Below, in pieces: positions 5,965 through 7,758 of a stretch of 7,758 nucleotides of DNA. The stretch is from assembly GCA_900557475.1 (NCBI GenBank), contig USTA01000032.1:1-7758 (forward strand), read 5' to 3'. Source of the stretch: an uncultured Clostridium sp. (GTDB lineage Bacteria; Bacillota; Clostridia; TANB77; CAG-508). Position 1 is the stretch's first letter; every line of letters starts with the position of its first letter. The notes beneath the pieces are model-generated. The model did not search any database and was not told the DNA's origin. It saw only the letters and a program-made list of their open reading frames with translations. A program made the translations under genes and the position numbers.

Positions 5965-6015
5965 CACTTCCTTTTCACTTTGCACCACTTTGTGCCACTT
6001 TTCTCCACTTCACTT
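5965..6015 (-). promoter_or_regulatory. Tandem AAAGTG boxes, probable MraZ operator
   Basis: On the minus strand AAGTG cores lie at plus positions 6006-6010, 5996-6000, 5986-5990 and 5976-5980, exactly ten bases apart. Three are AAAGTG and one is GAAGTG; further cores are at 5965-5969 and 6011-6015. Ten-base-period boxes are known for MraZ: TGGGA-type repeats in Escherichia coli and AAAGTG(T/G) repeats in Mollicutes. The array fills almost the whole predicted mraZ leader, from the transcription start to next to the TTG codon, so bound MraZ would block start-site clearance. Confidence 0.85.
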
Positions 6016-6017
6016 AC

Positions 6018-6046
6018 ATTGTAATACACCATAAAAAAAAATGCAA
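6018..6046 (-). promoter_or_regulatory. Probable sigma-A promoter of mraZ
   Basis: Minus strand TTGCAT (6046-6041, three of six consensus bases) and TACAAT (6023-6018, five of six) are separated by 17 bases that include an eight-T run. The predicted start is near 6011, immediately at the first AAGTG box. The -35 is weak, but the location relative to the MraZ boxes supports it. It overlaps the T run of the upstream terminator-like hairpin. Confidence 0.6.
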
Positions 6047-6089
6047 GAGCTTTTTTAAAATTTTTTTAATTTTTCTAAAAAAGTTTTGC
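6033..6089 (-). terminator. A/T-rich terminator after the GGDEF gene
   Basis: On the minus strand GCAA-(AA)-CTTTTTTA (6089-6076) can pair with TAAAAAAG-(CTC)-TTGC (6057-6043), with a small internal loop and an 18-base A/T-rich apex that can form extra pairs. The 3' arm is followed by A and eight T. It begins 20 bases after the GGDEF stop codon. The stem is mostly A-U, so efficiency is uncertain. Confidence 0.5.
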
Positions 6090-6109
6090 ACATTTTATTC
6101 ACATATTCT

Positions 6110-7081
6110 TTATTTATCTATTTTAAATCCAGCTTTTGCTTTATTAAATGAAATTGAGCGATTTTTTCTTCTGTCTATTACATAACTGCTCCCAAAAATT
6201 GTTTTTGCCATATGCTTTACTTCTGCACCCGCTTCTCCTATTTCTAAGGTATTTTTAAATCGTTCTTTTGTAACTTCTACAACTCCTATGCTTATTGATG
6301 TAAGCGGAAATTGTTCCATTACACCTTTTCTATTCTCAACTTCTAGAAAACCTCTTGCCAGATCTTCCTTAGTAAAATATTTTTCTATTGATTCATCAAA
6401 TTCAGCAATAATACTCTGGCTTATGGATTCATAGTCGTCTCCTTCTACTATTGCTATAAAATCATCTCCACCAACATGTCCCACAAAATTATTTTTTTCA
6501 CTTTGTTTTAGAACATGTTTTACAATGATTTTTGCAGTAAGCTTTATAACTTCGTCTCCATTTGAAAAGCCATATGTATCATTATATGCCTTGAAATTAT
6601 CAAGGTCTATATACATCATCGCATACTTTTCTTCCTCTAAAAGCCTTTTTTGCATTTCTGCTTGAATTTGAACATTTCCAGGTAACCCTGTAAGAGGGCT
6701 TACTGTTCTAGTTCTATTTAAAATTTTTATAAAATTTATAATACTATAATATAAAATCTGTGGATTTACTGGTGTCTGTAAATATAATTCTACATCATTC
6801 TTTAATAATTGAATTACATGTTCTTCTTCATTATTTGATGATATTACTATCGTAGGTGCAATTGCAATTTCATCATTTGCTTTAATTTTTTGAAATGCTT
6901 CACTTATATCTATGTTTATATTATCTTCATTTATTATGATAATATCTGGAATATCTATTAATGCTTCAAATATTTTATCTGTTGAAAATCGTTTTACTTT
7001 TATGCTATTTTCTTTTTTCATAACATCTTCTAGAACAGATGTTAATTCTTTTTCTTCATCAAAGACATAAATTTTCTTCAT
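6110..7081 (-). CDS. GGDEF-domain protein with degenerate receiver domain
   Basis: A 323-residue cytosolic protein. Residues 1-118 have receiver (REC) spacing: acidic FDEE (7-10), PDIIIIN (45-51), TIVISS (77-82) and YLQTPVNP (100-107). The phosphoacceptor aspartate is replaced by Asn (N51) and the conserved lysine before the Pro by Thr (T103), so phosphorylation is unlikely. Residues 128-306 are a GGDEF domain: LTGLPGN (130-136), YIDLDNFKAYNDTYGFSNGD (157-176) with metal and substrate residues, GHVGGDDFIAIV (201-212) and GSSYVIDRR at the end. The signature is GGDDF, a conservative variant of GGDEF, so cyclic di-GMP synthesis is plausible; the product-inhibition RxxD site is absent (EKNN at 195-198). 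The ATG start has GAGAGGTGG a few bases upstream. It lies 27 bases after the Ig-like repeat gene, suggesting one operon. Enzymatic activity is inferred, not shown; an altered-substrate or sensing role is possible. Confidence 0.88.
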   Translation of the reverse strand: MKKIYVFDEEKELTSVLEDVMKKENSIKVKRFSTDKIFEALIDIPDIIIINEDNINIDISEAFQKIKANDEIAIAPTIVISSNNEEEHVIQLLKNDVELYLQTPVNPQILYYSIINFIKILNRTRTVSPLTGLPGNVQIQAEMQKRLLEEEKYAMMYIDLDNFKAYNDTYGFSNGDEVIKLTAKIIVKHVLKQSEKNNFVGHVGGDDFIAIVEGDDYESISQSIIAEFDESIEKYFTKEDLARGFLEVENRKGVMEQFPLTSISIGVVEVTKERFKNTLEIGEAGAEVKHMAKTIFGSSYVIDRRKNRSISFNKAKAGFKIDK

Positions 7082-7108
7082 TTTCCACCTCTCTTTTTCT
7101 TGTGCTTC

Positions 7109-7758
7109 CTACTGTAATTCTGCTGTATATGACTGTTCTTCTACAAGACCACTAAGGTTTGTTACTGTTATTGTGATTGTATGTGTTCCTGGTTCTAAGG
7201 TTTGTGTTGCCGTAATTTCTTTTTGGTTTATTGGTGTATCTCCTGTATCTGTTGTTACACCATCTACCGTTATTGCAATTTTTGCTATTCCTTCATCATC
7301 TTTTGCATTTATTATTAAATTTGTTCCGTCTACCGAAACATCAAATGATGGTTTATTTGCTCCTTTAAATGTTTGTACTTTTGTTTCTTTATTTCCGTCT
7401 GCATCTACGGCTATTATAGTTAGAGTATTTTGACCTTTTTTCACATCGACTTTTGCTTCTATTGTTGTTTTGTCTTCTGCTGTTTTTTCTATGTCTATTC
7501 TTTTTTCCTCTTCATCATTCCAATGATATAGCATATATGAGATTTCTTTATCATCTTTCGCAATTATATTAATTGAATTTCCACTTATGCTCAATTCTAT
7601 TGTTGGTTTATTTTTATCTGTTCTATTATTTATATATTGCTTATAATATTCTTTTTTATTTCCATAATAATCTATAACATAAAAATTTAAAACATTATTA
7701 CCGTCTGGAATTGTTACTGTCGCTTCTAAATTTACTGTTCCATTTCCATCTATAATAG
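7109..7758 (-). CDS. Ig-like repeat protein, C-terminal part (partial, runs off the right edge)
   Basis: The frame is open from the right edge to a TAG at 7109-7111, giving 215 residues. A TTG at 7594 is an internal leucine, not a start, because the same frame and repeat pattern continue upstream. The chain is made of tandem beta-sandwich modules of about 80-90 residues. Corresponding strands are VTIPDGNNVLNFYVIDYYGN (13-32), VDVKKGQNTLTIIAVDADGN (103-122) and TLEPGTHTITITVTNLSG (186-203); between them KPTIELSISGNSINIIAKDD (50-69) and KPSFDVSVDGTNLIINAKDD (135-154) align closely. This is the Ig-like/cadherin-like style of secreted or wall-exposed clostridial proteins. The C-terminus ends on the last strand (SYTAELQ) without LPXTG, membrane helix or basic tail, so any anchor must be N-terminal and outside the window. 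It probably shares a transcript with the GGDEF gene. No specific ligand can be inferred. Confidence 0.8.
   Translation of the reverse strand, partial: IIDGNGTVNLEATVTIPDGNNVLNFYVIDYYGNKKEYYKQYINNRTDKNKPTIELSISGNSINIIAKDDKEISYMLYHWNDEEEKRIDIEKTAEDKTTIEAKVDVKKGQNTLTIIAVDADGNKETKVQTFKGANKPSFDVSVDGTNLIINAKDDEGIAKIAITVDGVTTDTGDTPINQKEITATQTLEPGTHTITITVTNLSGLVEEQSYTAELQ

Noticed and set aside
5607..6185. Long plus-strand frame (192 codons) across mraZ and its promoter
   Set aside because: It lies antisense to mraZ, the operator and the GGDEF end, and the protein is low-complexity Phe/Leu/Ser-rich with no recognisable domain.
7109..7594. Ig-like gene starting at the TTG at 7594
   Set aside because: The frame stays open to the window edge and the residues upstream continue the repeat pattern (KPTIE before LSISGN), so the TTG is an internal Leu codon.

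Overview
The window looks like a low-GC Firmicute, most likely a member of the Clostridia. DNA is very A+T-rich (roughly 30% GC by eye), Shine-Dalgarno sites are strong (AGGAGG-like), promoters are near-consensus sigma-A type, and the core is the mraZ-rsmH-ftsL-class B PBP order of the division and cell wall (dcw) cluster. TGA is used as a stop (rsmH), so this is not a Mollicute despite Mollicute-like MraZ operator boxes. Every convincing gene is on the minus strand, so the window reads right to left.

Layout in order of transcription. (1) 7758-7109: C-terminal part of a repeat protein with Ig-like beta-sandwich modules, cut by the window edge. (2) 7081-6110: a degenerate-receiver plus GGDEF protein, 27 bases downstream and probably in the same operon, followed by an A/T-rich hairpin with a T run that overlaps the next promoter. 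(3) 6046-5516: mraZ with a sigma-A type promoter and a tandem array of AAAGTG boxes at 10-base period in its leader, the likely MraZ autoregulatory operator. (4) 5515-5199: an unusually long mraZ-rsmH gap of 317 bases. It holds six exact and two variant copies of ACAAAAGA, a hairpin that displays one of these copies in its loop, a perfect 20-base palindrome that overlaps the -35 box of a near-consensus promoter, and a short leader hairpin. (5) 5198-1935: rsmH (TTG start), ftsL and a class B penicillin-binding protein. An intrinsic-terminator-like hairpin sits directly at the ftsL stop codon, before the PBP gene. (6) 1934-1699: an intergenic region with a nested inverted repeat, probably the end of the dcw transcript, and a perfect extended -10 promoter. 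(7) 1698-1: two glycosyltransferase genes, the second cut by the window edge, starting what is probably a surface-glycan operon.

How it fits together: MraZ is a transcription factor that usually represses its own dcw operon; RsmH methylates 16S rRNA; FtsL and the class B PBP belong to the septal (or spore) peptidoglycan machinery. Here the usual continuation (mraY, murD, ftsW/spoVE, murG) is absent and is replaced by glycosyltransferases under their own promoter. The most notable signal is not a gene. It is the layered control suggested by the non-coding DNA: MraZ operator, separate rsmH promoter with a palindrome, repeat cluster, TTG starts on mraZ and rsmH, and a putative attenuator before the PBP. 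These would allow mraZ, rsmH-ftsL and PBP levels to be uncoupled. These regulatory readings are inferences from sequence patterns.
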